64,000 nucleotides of DNA from Camelimonas lactis (GCF_004342915.1 NZ_SLWL01000015.1:24548-88547); one strand, 5' to 3'; numbered from the stretch's first letter, positions 46,681-56,209 are shown. Program-made: numbers and translations. The notes: generated by a model not told the origin, from the letters alone.

Positions 46681-47910
46681 ATGAAAACTGCATACAAGAG
46701 TCTTTTGGCCGCGACGGCCCTTGGCGTCATCTGGAGCGCCGGCGCGGTCGCCGCTGATCGGGGCCCGGTCAAAATCGGCGTTCTCAATGACCGCGCTTCG
46801 GTCTACTCCACCATCACCGGCGAAGGCTCGGTCGTGGCGGCCCGCATGGCGGTCGAGGATTTCGGCGGCAAGCTGTTCGACAAGCCGATCGAGGTATTGG
46901 CGGCCGATCACATGCACAAGCCGGACGTCGGCGCCTCGATCGCCCGCAAATGGTTCGACGTCGACGGCGTCGGCGCGGTGTTCGACATCTACTCGTCCGG
47001 CGTCGCCCTGGCCGTGCAGAAGCTGGCCGAGGAGAAGGACAAGATCCTCGTCGTCTCCATGGCCTCCAGCCGCGACATCTCCGGCAAGAACTGCTCGCCC
47101 AACGGCATGCAGTGGGCCAACGATGGCTACGCCGTCGCCAACCTGACGGTGAAGGGCGGCGCCACGCCCGGGCGCAACACCTGGTACTTCATGACCGTCG
47201 ACTATACCGCCGGCCATTCCATCGAGGCTGACTCGAAAAAGATCATCGAGAAGAACGGCGGCAAGTTCCTCGGCGCCGTGCGCTTCCCGCTGAACACGGC
47301 GGACTTCAGCTCGTTCCTGTTGCAGGCGCAGAATTCCGGCGCGAAGAACATCGCCCATATCGGCGGCGGCGCAGACCTCATCAACGGCATCAAGCAGGCC
47401 GATGAATTCGGCGTCAACGCCAATGGCCAGCAGTTCGTTCCGTTTTCGCTGACCACCGTCGATGTCTATGGCCTCGGCAACAAGGCCACCGCAGGCATGC
47501 CCGCCGTGCTCAGCTATCACTGGACCGAGTCGCCGGAGGCGGCGAAGTTCGCGGAGCGCTTCAAGGCGAAATTCGGCAAGATGCCCGCCGACCCGCAGGC
47601 CAATGTCTACAGCGCCGTGTCCCACTACCTCAAGGCAGTGAAGGCCGCCGGCACGACGGAGAACAAGGCCGTGCTGGCAAAGATGAAGGAAATGCCGGTC
47701 AACGACTTCTTCACCAAGGACGCCAAAATCCGCGCCGATGGCCGCCTGATGCGCGACATGTATTACGCGACCGTGAAGAAGCCGGAAGATATGAAGAACA
47801 AGGATGACCTGCTGACGCTGGTGAAGAAGTATCCGGCCGAAGAAGTCTTCATCCCGGCGAGCGAGAGCGAATGCAAGCTGCTGAACCCGAAGGCGGGCGA
47901 GAAGAAGTAA
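46681..47910 (+). CDS. ABC transporter substrate-binding protein (branched-chain amino acid type)
   Basis: Periplasmic binding protein of 409 residues with a signal peptide (MKTAYKSLLAATALGVIWSAGAVAA) and a Peripla_BP_6 fold: VKIGVLNDRASVYSTITGEG, VLAADHMHKPDVGASIARKW (given in part) and FMTVDYTAGHSIE. Proteins of this branch often bind carboxylic or aromatic acids in place of amino acids. No permease or ATPase genes are adjacent, so those must lie elsewhere. The ATG has GGGAGGAC nine bases upstream. It shares an operator-like site with the downstream CoA-ligase/carboxylase cluster. Confidence 0.9.
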   Translation: MKTAYKSLLAATALGVIWSAGAVAADRGPVKIGVLNDRASVYSTITGEGSVVAARMAVEDFGGKLFDKPIEVLAADHMHKPDVGASIARKWFDVDGVGAVFDIYSSGVALAVQKLAEEKDKILVVSMASSRDISGKNCSPNGMQWANDGYAVANLTVKGGATPGRNTWYFMTVDYTAGHSIEADSKKIIEKNGGKFLGAVRFPLNTADFSSFLLQAQNSGAKNIAHIGGGADLINGIKQADEFGVNANGQQFVPFSLTTVDVYGLGNKATAGMPAVLSYHWTESPEAAKFAERFKAKFGKMPADPQANVYSAVSHYLKAVKAAGTTENKAVLAKMKEMPVNDFFTKDAKIRADGRLMRDMYYATVKKPEDMKNKDDLLTLVKKYPAEEVFIPASESECKLLNPKAGEKK

Positions 47911-47934
47911 GATTTCGGCGCAAACCCGGATCAC

Positions 47935-47966
47935 GAAAAAACCGCCGGTCCCCCGGCGGTTTTTTA
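47935..47966. terminator. Intrinsic terminator between convergent genes
   Basis: AAAAAACCGCCGG-TCCC-CCGGCGGTTTTTT is symmetric, with A- and T-runs at either end. It serves the binding-protein gene on the plus strand and the acyl-CoA synthetase (end 48081) on the minus strand. Confidence 0.9.
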
Positions 47967-48080
47967 TTGCCCGGCGGCCTTCATGACGCCAGCGCGATGG
48001 GTGGGAACATCGCGCGCTGGTCAAACGGGCCGCCCCGGTTGCGTGGGCGTGGGCCGCCGGCGCAGCTTGGCGCCCTGGCG

Positions 48081-49811
48081 TCAGAGAAACTGCTTCGCCA
48101 GCTCCTCTTTCTTCACCTTGCCGGTGGCGGTCATCGGCAACGCCTCAACCACCCGCACTTCCGGCAATTTATAGACGGCGAGGCGCTCGCGGCAGAAGGC
48201 CAGCACGTCGGTGGCCTCGACGCCATCCTCCGGCTTCACCATGACGAAGGCGACCGGCACCTGGCCCTTGTCCGGGTCTTCACGGCCGATGACGCCGCTG
48301 CCGGTCACCGACGGGTGCTGGCCGAGCACCGCCTCGATCTCCGCCGGGAATACGCTCATGCCCTTGACCTTGAGCATCTCCTTGCGCCGGCCGAGGAACA
48401 GGATGAAGCCTTCCTCGGTAATCATGCCGAGGTCGCCGGTGCGCAGCCAGCCGTTTTTGATCTCCCCGGCCGTGCCGCCGGGGCTGTTCCAGTAGCCCTT
48501 GAGCAGCGACGGCGTGCGCACACACAATTCGCCCTCCTCCCCCAGCGGGATCAGCCGTTCGCTGCCGAACTCCAGGATCTTGAAATCCGTGGCGCCGGTT
48601 GGCAGGCCGCAGAACACCTGGCGGGCGTTCAGGTCGAAATTGCCGGCCTGGAAACCGCGCGTGAAGGTGTCGAACGAGTGGGTCTCGGTCATGCCCCAGG
48701 CTGCTTCGCGCAGGGTCGTTCCCGTCAGGGCGCGCCAGCGTTCGCGGAAGGGAATGTTGAGCTTCTTGACGAAGGAGGCCACCACCGCCTCGCGCAACGA
48801 GGTCAGGTCATGCTTGCCGGCGTCCGGGTGCTCCATGATCTCGACGGCGTTGTCGACCACCATCGCCGAGACGGTGACCCGGTAACGCGCCACCTGGGCC
48901 ATCCAGGCGGCGGCGTCCCAGCGAGCCATCAGCACACAGGTGGCGCCGGCGACCAGCGGCGCGATGATGCCCACGTCCTCGCCAGCGATCCAGAACACCG
49001 GCCAGAAATTGATGATGACGTCATCCGCGCCGATGCTCGCGGTGATGCTGCACATGCTGGCGCCGGTGAACAGCATGTCGCGCTGGGTGTGGATGCACCC
49101 CTTCGGCAGGCCGGTGGTGCCGCCGGTGTAGTTGAGGGCCGCCACGTCATCCAGGCTGACGTCCACGACGGGCGGCGCGCCGGTTTCAGCGGCCATGGCG
49201 GCCATGAAGTCGACGACGCCCGCCGGCAGGTCGGCCAGCGGCGCGTCGAGGCCGGCGGGCACGGGGCCGAATGGCGCCTCGGGCAGGAAGGCCGAGACGG
49301 CCGTGGCGAACACATGCGTCAGGCCGGTCTGGCCGCGCGCCGCGTCCACCACCGGCAGCAGGATGTCCTGGGCGATGAGCACGCGCGCGCCGGTGTCGTT
49401 CAGCTCGTAGACCAGCTCCGATTCGCGGAACATCGGATTGATCGGCGCATGGATGGCGCCGAGCTTCAGAATGGCGTGGAAAGCGATGAAGAATTGCGGA
49501 CAGCTGGGCAGGAACACGCCCACGGCATCGCCCTTGCGCACGCCGGCGCCGTGCAGCACGGCGGCGAAACGGTCGCTCAGCCGGTCCAGTTCAGCATAAG
49601 AAATTTCGCGGCCGTAGAAGATGATCGCCGGCTTGTCAGGCGTGCGCCGCGCCCATTCGCGCAGATAATGACTGAGCGTCTGTTCGCCGAGCGGGTAGTG
49701 CTGCTGGCGCGGAACGCCCTCCGGCCAGCGCGCCGCCCAAAGGGCCCGGACGTGCTCCAGATAGGCGGCCTCATCGGCCAGATAGGCGGCGTTCTGCGCC
49801 GGTGCGCTCAT
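48081..49811 (-). CDS. AMP-forming acyl-CoA synthetase (ligase 1)
   Basis: ANL-family ligase of 576 residues. The P-loop-like motif is NYTGGTTGLPKGCIHT, the adenylate motif GMTETHSFD, then GWLRTGDLG and the C-terminal catalytic Lys in PMTATGKVKKEEL. It activates a carboxylic acid as its CoA thioester; the acid cannot be read from sequence. It lies 151 bases downstream of the single-chain carboxylase on the same strand, so the two are probably co-transcribed from the site B promoter. Confidence 0.92.
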   Translation of the reverse strand: MSAPAQNAAYLADEAAYLEHVRALWAARWPEGVPRQQHYPLGEQTLSHYLREWARRTPDKPAIIFYGREISYAELDRLSDRFAAVLHGAGVRKGDAVGVFLPSCPQFFIAFHAILKLGAIHAPINPMFRESELVYELNDTGARVLIAQDILLPVVDAARGQTGLTHVFATAVSAFLPEAPFGPVPAGLDAPLADLPAGVVDFMAAMAAETGAPPVVDVSLDDVAALNYTGGTTGLPKGCIHTQRDMLFTGASMCSITASIGADDVIINFWPVFWIAGEDVGIIAPLVAGATCVLMARWDAAAWMAQVARYRVTVSAMVVDNAVEIMEHPDAGKHDLTSLREAVVASFVKKLNIPFRERWRALTGTTLREAAWGMTETHSFDTFTRGFQAGNFDLNARQVFCGLPTGATDFKILEFGSERLIPLGEEGELCVRTPSLLKGYWNSPGGTAGEIKNGWLRTGDLGMITEEGFILFLGRRKEMLKVKGMSVFPAEIEAVLGQHPSVTGSGVIGREDPDKGQVPVAFVMVKPEDGVEATDVLAFCRERLAVYKLPEVRVVEALPMTATGKVKKEELAKQFL

Positions 49812-49962
49812 GGCGTCCTCCAGGTGATGTTTTAGGTGATGTTTTTCTGGCGGCGCCCGGCCGGCTTTATCCTGCCGGCGCGCGCCATTCTGGTTCGGAT
49901 TTACTCTGTCACGGCCGCTCCGGCTCTGCCAGAGCGGCGGCGCGTTCTCCCGTGGCGGCGTC

Positions 49963-52900
49963 TCACCAGACGTCGACGCTGGGGCGCTTCTTGCCGGCCC
50001 GCGTGGCGACGGCGGGCAGCGACCTGAGGCCGCGCATGATCCAGCGGCGCGTATCCACCGGATCGATCACGTCGTCGACCTCCAGGAAGGTGGCGCCGGA
50101 GAGCGCCTTGTTCTTCTCGTATTCGGCCGCGACCATGGCGTCGAACCAGGCCTTGCGTTCGGCGGGATCTTCGATGGCCATCATTTCCTTGCGGTAAGCC
50201 AGTTTGACGCCGCCCTCCAGGCCCATGGCGCCGAACTCGCCGGTGGGCCATGCCAGGGTGAAGAACGAGGAATGGCCGCCGCCGCCGGCCATGGCCAGGG
50301 CGCCGAGGCCATAACCCTTGCGCAACACCACCGTGAACATGGGGATGGTGGCGTTGGCCGCCGCCACGAACATGCGCGACACGTGCCGCACCTGGGCGGT
50401 GCGCTCCACCTCCGGCCCCACCATCATGCCGGGCGTGTCGCACAGCGACAGCAGCGGGATGTCGAAGGCGTCGCACAGTTGCACGAAGCGCGCCGCCTTG
50501 TCGGCCGCGTCGGAATCGATGGCCCCGCCCAGCACCTGGGAATTATTGGCGATGACGCCCATCGGCCGCCCCTCGAAGCGGACCAGGGCGGTGACCATGG
50601 CCTTGCCGAAGCCGGCGCGCAGCTCCAGCACCGAATCCGCATCGGCCAGGGTGGCGATCACCTGGCGGATGTCATAGGCGCGCAGGCGGTTTTCCGGGAT
50701 GGCCCGGCGCAGCAGCCGCTGGTCGGCGCAGCTCCAGTCCCGGGTGCGGCCCTGGAAATAGCCCAGGTATTTTTTCGCCGCCGCCACGCCTTCCGCCTCA
50801 TCCTTCACCACCAGGTCAATGACGCCGTTCGGCGCCTGCACCGACACCGGGCCCACATCCTCGGGCCGGAAGACGCCAAGGCCGCCGCCCTCGATCATCG
50901 CCGGGCCGCCCATGCCGATATTGGCGTTGCCGGTGGCGATGATGACGTCGCAGGCGCCGGCGACCGCGGCGTTGCCGGCAAAGCAACGACCGTCGACAAC
51001 GGCGACCGTCGGCACAAGGCCGCTGAGCTGGCCAAAGCGGGTGAAAGTGGTGGTGTCGAGGCCAGCCGGGGTCGGCCATTCATCGCCAGGACGGCCGCCG
51101 CCGCCTTCGGCGAACACCACCATCGGCAGTTTCCACTTGGCCGACAGCTCCAGCAGCCGGTCCTTCTTGCGGTGGTTGATGACGCCCTGGGTGCCGGCAA
51201 ACACGGTGTAATCGTAACCCATGACGGCGCAGCGGGCGGCGTCCTCGTCGAACAGGGCGCCGTTCACCGAACCAAGGCCGGTGACCATGCCGTCGGCGGG
51301 GCTCATTTTCAGCAGTTCGTCAAAGCTGCGGCGCTGGCGCTGGGCGGCCAGGGCAAGGCCGCCATACTCGACGAAGCTGCCGTCATCGACCAGGTCGGCG
51401 ATGTTCTCGCGCACCGTGCGCTGGTTGGTCTTGCGACGCCGCGCCACCGCATCGGGACGGCGATCGTCATACAGGATGGCGTGGCGCTCCAGCGCCTCGG
51501 CCAGATCGGGACGGATATGGTCGAGGTCGATCTCTTCCTCGATCGCCGCCTCGCCGCCATCGACCTGGCCCGGCGTGAAGAACGCCAGCGGATGGCCCTC
51601 GAACACGGTGTCGCCGGCGCTGACCAGCACCTGGGCGACCACGCCGGCTTCCGGCGCCGCCACCACATGCTCCATTTTCATGGCTTCCAGCACCAGCAGC
51701 GGCTGGCCCTTGCGCACCTCGGCGCCAGGGGCGATATCGATGCTGACGATGGTGCCCTGCAACGGCGCGCTGACCGCCGCCATGCCTTCCGGCGCGTCCA
51801 TGGCGTCGCCTGGCTCCGCCGCCACATCGGCGACCGGCTCCGGCCCGGCGCCGCTGAACACCGCCAGCGGATCGAACTCCTTCGACGAGCGGATCTTGCC
51901 GCGCCCGCCGGCCGCGCCGCCGGCGCCCTTGTGGAACAGGTCGCCCTGCACGGCCACGTCCGGTCCGACCAGCTCGGCGATGTGCTGTTCGAGGAAACGG
52001 GTGCTCACCGCATTGGCGATGAATTTGGGGTGAGCCAGCAGCGCCCGCAGAAACGGCATGTTGGTGGCCACGCCCTCGATGCGGAACTCGCGCAGGGCGC
52101 GCAACGCGCGGCGCACCGCCTCCGTATAATCGGGCGCGCGGCTGTGCACGATCAGCTTGGCCAGCAGCGAATCGTAGCGCGGGCTGGTGACATAGCCGAC
52201 ATAGCCAAAGGTATCGACGCGCACGCCAGGCCCCGATGGCGGATCGAAAGCGTCGAGACGGCCGCCAGACGGCCGCGCCTCGCCCTCCGGCGTGATCGTC
52301 TCCATATTGATGCGCAGCTGGATGGCGCAGCCACGCGGTTGCATGCCGGCGGTCAGCCCCAGATCGGCGAGACGCGCGCCGCCGGCGATGCGCAGTTGCG
52401 CTTCCACCAGATCGACGCCGTAAACCTCTTCGGTGACCGTGTGCTCAACCTGAACGCGTGGGTTCACCTCCATGAAGGCAAAGTCGGTGGAATCCGGCGC
52501 GGCGTCGCCAGGCACGAGGAACTCGAAGGTGCCAAGGCCGGCGTAACCAACCCGCTGCGCCATGCGGATGGCGGCGTCGCAAACGGCGGCGCGCATGGCC
52601 GGCGACAGGGTCGGGCTCGGCGCGATCTCGACGATCTTCTGGTTGCGGCGCTGGATGGTGCACTCGCGTTCACCCAGATGGATGACGTCAACGCCGTCGC
52701 CCACCACCTGCACTTCGATATGGCGCACGTTGGGCAGATAACGCTCCACATAGACGGAATCGTCGCCGAAAGCGCTCTTCGCCTCCGACTGGCAGCGGCG
52801 CCAGGCGTCCTCGATATCTTTAAACCGGGTCACGGCGCGCATGCCGCGCCCGCCGCCGCCGGCGATGGCCTTGATCATGATCGCCGCGCCGCCGCCATGC

Positions 52901-53364
52901 GCCTCCTGCTGGGCGCGGAAGAAGGCCTGAATTTCCTCAAGGCTCGCCGCGCCTGTCGTGCCGGCGAGCAACGGAACGCCCGCCTCGATGGCCAGCGCCC
53001 GGGCTTTCGCCTTGTCGCCGAACAGCTCCAGCAGTTCCGGGCGCGGGCCGACGAAAACGATGCCCTCTTCGGCGGCGCGCCGGGCGAAGGCGGCGCTTTC
53101 CGACAGGAACCCGTAGCCGGGGTGAATGGCGTCGGCGCCGCTCGCCTTCGCGGCGGCGATCAGGCCTTCGATATCCAGATAGGCGGCGGCGCCGACGCCC
53201 GCGAGCGCTACGGCTTCATCGGCGGCGCGCACGTGCAGGGACTTCGCGTCGTCGCTGGCATGGACAGCGATCGAGGCGATGTTGCAACCGGCCGCGGCGC
53301 GGGCGATGCGGATGGCGATCTCACCGCGATTGGCGATCAGCAGCCTGGAAATGCGCGTGCTCAT
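49963..53364 (-). CDS. Single-chain biotin-dependent acyl-CoA carboxylase (LCC type)
   Basis: One polypeptide of 1133 residues carrying all parts of a biotin carboxylase. The biotin carboxylase domain (residues 1-450: LLIANRGEIAIRIARAA, KAIAGGGGRGMRAV, FMEVNPRVQVEHTVTEE) is followed by a BCCP domain with the biotinyl Lys in LEAMKMEH near residue 559. A carboxyltransferase covers about 650-1120 (VFAEGGGGRPGDEW, GMGGPAMIEGGGLG). This matches the single-chain long-chain acyl-CoA carboxylases known from Mycobacterium avium paratuberculosis and Rhodopseudomonas palustris. Start at MSTRISRLLI. Acyl-CoA substrate unknown. Confidence 0.9.
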   Translation of the reverse strand: MSTRISRLLIANRGEIAIRIARAAAGCNIASIAVHASDDAKSLHVRAADEAVALAGVGAAAYLDIEGLIAAAKASGADAIHPGYGFLSESAAFARRAAEEGIVFVGPRPELLELFGDKAKARALAIEAGVPLLAGTTGAASLEEIQAFFRAQQEAHGGGAAIMIKAIAGGGGRGMRAVTRFKDIEDAWRRCQSEAKSAFGDDSVYVERYLPNVRHIEVQVVGDGVDVIHLGERECTIQRRNQKIVEIAPSPTLSPAMRAAVCDAAIRMAQRVGYAGLGTFEFLVPGDAAPDSTDFAFMEVNPRVQVEHTVTEEVYGVDLVEAQLRIAGGARLADLGLTAGMQPRGCAIQLRINMETITPEGEARPSGGRLDAFDPPSGPGVRVDTFGYVGYVTSPRYDSLLAKLIVHSRAPDYTEAVRRALRALREFRIEGVATNMPFLRALLAHPKFIANAVSTRFLEQHIAELVGPDVAVQGDLFHKGAGGAAGGRGKIRSSKEFDPLAVFSGAGPEPVADVAAEPGDAMDAPEGMAAVSAPLQGTIVSIDIAPGAEVRKGQPLLVLEAMKMEHVVAAPEAGVVAQVLVSAGDTVFEGHPLAFFTPGQVDGGEAAIEEEIDLDHIRPDLAEALERHAILYDDRRPDAVARRRKTNQRTVRENIADLVDDGSFVEYGGLALAAQRQRRSFDELLKMSPADGMVTGLGSVNGALFDEDAARCAVMGYDYTVFAGTQGVINHRKKDRLLELSAKWKLPMVVFAEGGGGRPGDEWPTPAGLDTTTFTRFGQLSGLVPTVAVVDGRCFAGNAAVAGACDVIIATGNANIGMGGPAMIEGGGLGVFRPEDVGPVSVQAPNGVIDLVVKDEAEGVAAAKKYLGYFQGRTRDWSCADQRLLRRAIPENRLRAYDIRQVIATLADADSVLELRAGFGKAMVTALVRFEGRPMGVIANNSQVLGGAIDSDAADKAARFVQLCDAFDIPLLSLCDTPGMMVGPEVERTAQVRHVSRMFVAAANATIPMFTVVLRKGYGLGALAMAGGGGHSSFFTLAWPTGEFGAMGLEGGVKLAYRKEMMAIEDPAERKAWFDAMVAAEYEKNKALSGATFLEVDDVIDPVDTRRWIMRGLRSLPAVATRAGKKRPSVDVW

Positions 53365-53461
53365 TGGGTTCCGTCCGGATAGCCGCGACCGCGCCTGATC
53401 AGGCCGCGGTCGCAATGGTCTTGCGAATTTTGCCGGAGCCTAGGAGCGAAGCATGATTGCG

Positions 53462-53473
53462 TCAATACGTTGA
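53462..53473. promoter_or_regulatory. Operator-like dyad, site B (carboxylase / MarR divergent region)
   Basis: TCAATACGTTGA followed by CATGTATTT, 98 bases upstream of the carboxylase start and 205 upstream of the MarR start. On the minus strand it contains TTGACG with CTAGGC 16 bases on. It is nearly the same as site A. Confidence 0.55.
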
Positions 53474-53568
53474 CATGTATTTGAGAGCCGCCGCCCGCCC
53501 GCGCTTGCCTCCTTCCCGCGGGGTGACGTGACAAGGCGCTGTCACGTCGGGCATAGTGACCCCAATCA

Positions 53569-53630
53569 GAGCATTTTCGGGAGAAGCGCACGCCGCTTTT
53601 CGTGGAGAAAATGGGTCAAGCCGAAAGCAT
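53569..53630. repeat. Dispersed palindromic intergenic repeat (copy 2)
   Basis: Starts GAGCATTTTCGGGAGAAGCG and returns through CGCTTTTCGTGGAGAAAATG, so the ends and middle are self-complementary. It shares ends and the GGAGAAAATG-GTCAA block with the element at 8310. It lies in the leader of the MarR gene. Confidence 0.55.
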
Positions 53631-53677
53631 GGCGCGCGAAAGCCGGCGCCATGGGGGGCCTCCAGGGAAGCAGAACC

Positions 53678-54310
53678 ATGAACAAGCCGGATATACACGG
53701 CGCCGGGGAAACCGGCTCCTCCAGCGGCGCCGCGCACGGACAGCAGGTCACTCCGGATCACGATATCAACAACAGGCTGTTTTTCCGTCTGTGCCAGGCC
53801 GCGAACCAGTATGAGCGCACCGCCCATCGCGAGCTGAACATTTCCGCCATCCAGGGCGTGGTTCTGGGCGCGCTCTCCCGTTACATGCCGGACGGCATCG
53901 CCTTTTCCAGCTTCGTCGACTACATCGCCGTGAGCCGGCAAAATCTCGACGCGGTGCTGAAGCGCCTGGAGAAGCTCGGCTATGTGGAGCGGGTGGAAAA
54001 CCGTCGTGACCGCCGGGTGCGGATGGTGCGGCTGACGCCGGCCGGCGCCCGGGCGTGGGAAACCCTGGGGGGGCGCACGGTGGAATTCTTCCGGCATGCG
54101 GCCGCCGGCATTTCGCCGGAAGAGAAGATCGCCTTCACCGCCACCCTGGCCAAGGTCACCCGCAACCTGCGCAACCTGCGCATGGCCGGCGACGGTCGCG
54201 AGGATTTGCGCCAGGAAGACGGGATGCAGGAAGGCATGGGCGAGGAAGCAGGCGGGGAGGCGCGGCGGCTGGACGAAGGCGGCGACGCCGGACGGGTCGC
54301 CAGAGGCTGA
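53678..54310 (+). CDS. MarR-family transcriptional regulator
   Basis: About 210 residues. The winged helix-turn-helix is central: NISAIQGVVLGALSRY, FVDYIAVSRQNLDAVLKRLEKLGYV (recognition helix, given in part) and the wing VENRRDRRVRMVRLTPAG. The last 40 residues are acidic and Gly-rich with no known fold. The ATG at 53678 has AGGGAAG nine bases upstream; the frame extends 50 codons further through the intergenic repeat. It sits between the divergent carboxylase operon and ligase 2, each of which has a matching dyad, so it is probably their repressor, released by an acyl-CoA or acid. Confidence 0.88.
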   Translation: MNKPDIHGAGETGSSSGAAHGQQVTPDHDINNRLFFRLCQAANQYERTAHRELNISAIQGVVLGALSRYMPDGIAFSSFVDYIAVSRQNLDAVLKRLEKLGYVERVENRRDRRVRMVRLTPAGARAWETLGGRTVEFFRHAAAGISPEEKIAFTATLAKVTRNLRNLRMAGDGREDLRQEDGMQEGMGEEAGGEARRLDEGGDAGRVARG

Positions 54311-54322
54311 CCGCGAAATACA

Positions 54323-54334
54323 TCAACGAATTGA
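54323..54334. promoter_or_regulatory. Operator-like dyad, site C (upstream of ligase 2)
   Basis: TCAACGAATTGA with ATACA on its left, 72 bases upstream of the ligase 2 start. The reverse strand reads TCAATTCGTTGA then TGTATTT, which aligns well with site B. Its TTGACA could be the -35 hexamer, with CACATT 17 bases on. Confidence 0.55.
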
Positions 54335-54405
54335 CACAATAACGGCGACGCGGCACATTCACCTGCGGAAGTTCTGGCCACAGAAGCCACGCGGAAGGAA
54401 GCGCC

Positions 54406-56100
54406 ATGTCTCAACAGACCTCCCCGGAGTCGCAGGCCCCGATAGCGCAGGCCCCGATAGCGCAGGCAGATGGCGGCCCCACGCCAGATGCGCGCGTGCC
54501 GGCCCGCGAGGTCTGCGTGCTGCGTTATGTGCTCGACCGCCGCGCCACCGACCAGCCCGACGCGCCGTTTCTCCGGCTTGCCGACGGGGCGGAGATTTCC
54601 TACGCCGCCATGCGCGACAGCGTGGTGAAGATGGCCGCTGGCCTCGCCCGGCTGGGGGTGACCCAGGGCGACACGGTCACCGTCTGGCTGCCCAACAGCG
54701 TCGACATGATCCGCGTCTGGTTCGCCATCAACTGGCTGGGCGCCACGTATGTGCCGATCAATGTGGCCTACCGCGGCAATCTGCTGGCCCATGTCATCGC
54801 CAACGCCGGCTCGCGGGTCATTGTCGCCAGCCCGGACCTCGTACACCGCCTGGCTGACGTCGATCGCGCCGAACTGAGCACCTGCGTCACCATCGGCGGC
54901 GACGTGGAGGCTGGCCTCGCCATTTCCGGCCTCGACATCCTTGCCGGCGCCGCGGCGCTGACCGGCGACCCGGCGACCCTGCCGCCGTTGCAGCGGCCGA
55001 TCGAGCCCTGGGACGTGCAGTCGATCATTTACACCTCCGGCACCACCGGCCCGTCCAAGGGCGTGATCAGCACCTACGCCCACCTGTTTCACATGAGCGG
55101 CCGCGAAGCCTGGCCAACCGTGGACGGTACAGACACCTTCCTGTTCTACGGGCCGTTGTTCCACGTGGGCGGCACCCTGCCCGTGGTCGCCATGCTCAAC
55201 CGCGGCGGCGTGGTGGGCATGGCCGGCGATTTCGTCACCGACAGGTTCTGGGATCACGTGCGGGCGACGCAGGCCACGGTCACCATCCTGCTCGGCGTGA
55301 TGACCACCTTTGTCGCCAAGGCGCCGCCGTCACCGCAGGACCGGGAGCATTCCCTGCGCAAGGTGGTGATGATCCCGCTCGATGAGAACTGGCGCGCTTT
55401 CAGGGAGCGGTTCGGCACGGAAGTCACCACCCTGTTCAACATGACCGAGATCAACGTGCCGATCGTTTCCGGGCCCTCGCCGGCCAAGGCGGGAACCTGC
55501 GGCCGGCCGCGCGCCGGCGTCGAGGTGCGCATTGTCGATGACCACGATCGCGAGGTCGGGCCGGGGGAAGTTGGCGAACTGATCCTGCGCACGGACGCGC
55601 CCTGGGCGCTGAATTCCGGCTATTTCAAAAATCCCGAAGCCACGGCGCAGGCCTGGCGCAACGGCTGGTTCCATACCGGCGACGCCTTTCGCCGCGATGC
55701 GGACGGCGATTTCTTCTTCGTCGATCGCAAGAAGGACGCCATCCGCCGGCGCGGCGAGAACATCTCGTCGTTCGAGGTGGAGGTGGAGGTGCTGGCCCAC
55801 CCCTCGGTGCGCGAATGCGCCGTGGTGGCCGTGCCGAACGAAACCTCGGAAGACGACGTGCTGGCCATCGTCGCGCCGACGCCGGGGGCATCCGTCGATC
55901 CGCTGGAGCTGCTGGAGTTCCTGCGTCCCCGCCTCGCCCATTTCATGCTGCCGCGCTACATCCGCGTGCTGCCGGACCTGCCAAAAACCCCGACCCAGAA
56001 GATCGAAAAGCACGTGCTGCGCAGCGCCGGCGTCACCGGCGATACCTGGGACCGCGAGAAGGCCGGCGTGAAAGTGGCGCGCGAGAAACTGCGCGGCTGA
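54406..56100 (+). CDS. AMP-forming acyl-CoA synthetase (ligase 2, CaiC-like)
   Basis: ANL-family ligase of 564 residues: IIYTSGTTGPSKGVISTY, the adenylate motif LFNMTEINVPI, GWFHTGDAFRRDADG, the hinge DRKKDAIRRRGENIS and the catalytic Lys in LPKTPTQKIEKHVL. The IxRRGENIS hinge is typical of carnitine- and crotonobetaine-CoA-ligase-like enzymes. The N-terminus has a small internal duplication (QAPIA twice, a 15-base direct repeat). It follows the MarR gene by 95 bases and has its own dyad site. Confidence 0.92.
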   Translation: MSQQTSPESQAPIAQAPIAQADGGPTPDARVPAREVCVLRYVLDRRATDQPDAPFLRLADGAEISYAAMRDSVVKMAAGLARLGVTQGDTVTVWLPNSVDMIRVWFAINWLGATYVPINVAYRGNLLAHVIANAGSRVIVASPDLVHRLADVDRAELSTCVTIGGDVEAGLAISGLDILAGAAALTGDPATLPPLQRPIEPWDVQSIIYTSGTTGPSKGVISTYAHLFHMSGREAWPTVDGTDTFLFYGPLFHVGGTLPVVAMLNRGGVVGMAGDFVTDRFWDHVRATQATVTILLGVMTTFVAKAPPSPQDREHSLRKVVMIPLDENWRAFRERFGTEVTTLFNMTEINVPIVSGPSPAKAGTCGRPRAGVEVRIVDDHDREVGPGEVGELILRTDAPWALNSGYFKNPEATAQAWRNGWFHTGDAFRRDADGDFFFVDRKKDAIRRRGENISSFEVEVEVLAHPSVRECAVVAVPNETSEDDVLAIVAPTPGASVDPLELLEFLRPRLAHFMLPRYIRVLPDLPKTPTQKIEKHVLRSAGVTGDTWDREKAGVKVAREKLRG

Positions 56101-56147
56101 CCACCGGCTGACGCGGCCCTGAGCCGCTCGCCCGTCTTGTGGACGAC

Positions 56148-56164
56148 ATACAATATACATACAA
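56148..56164. promoter_or_regulatory. Direct-repeat operator upstream of the MocR gene
   Basis: ATACAA-TATAC-ATACAA, two direct copies with an 11-base period, 45 bases upstream of the regulator's ATG and overlapping the likely -10 region. Direct repeats with one-turn spacing are the usual MocR/PdxR-type site. The same core CAATATACATACAA occurs again at 57793. Confidence 0.55.
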
Positions 56165-56209
56165 CAATCCGGCGCGCCCAAACGAAGGGCGCGGATCGGA
56201 GATGACTGT

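Noticed and set aside
50272..53382. Open frame of over 1000 codons on the plus strand
   Set aside because: Fully antisense to the acyl-CoA carboxylase, whose domains are all recognisable; the antisense product is Arg/His/Gly-rich with no motif.
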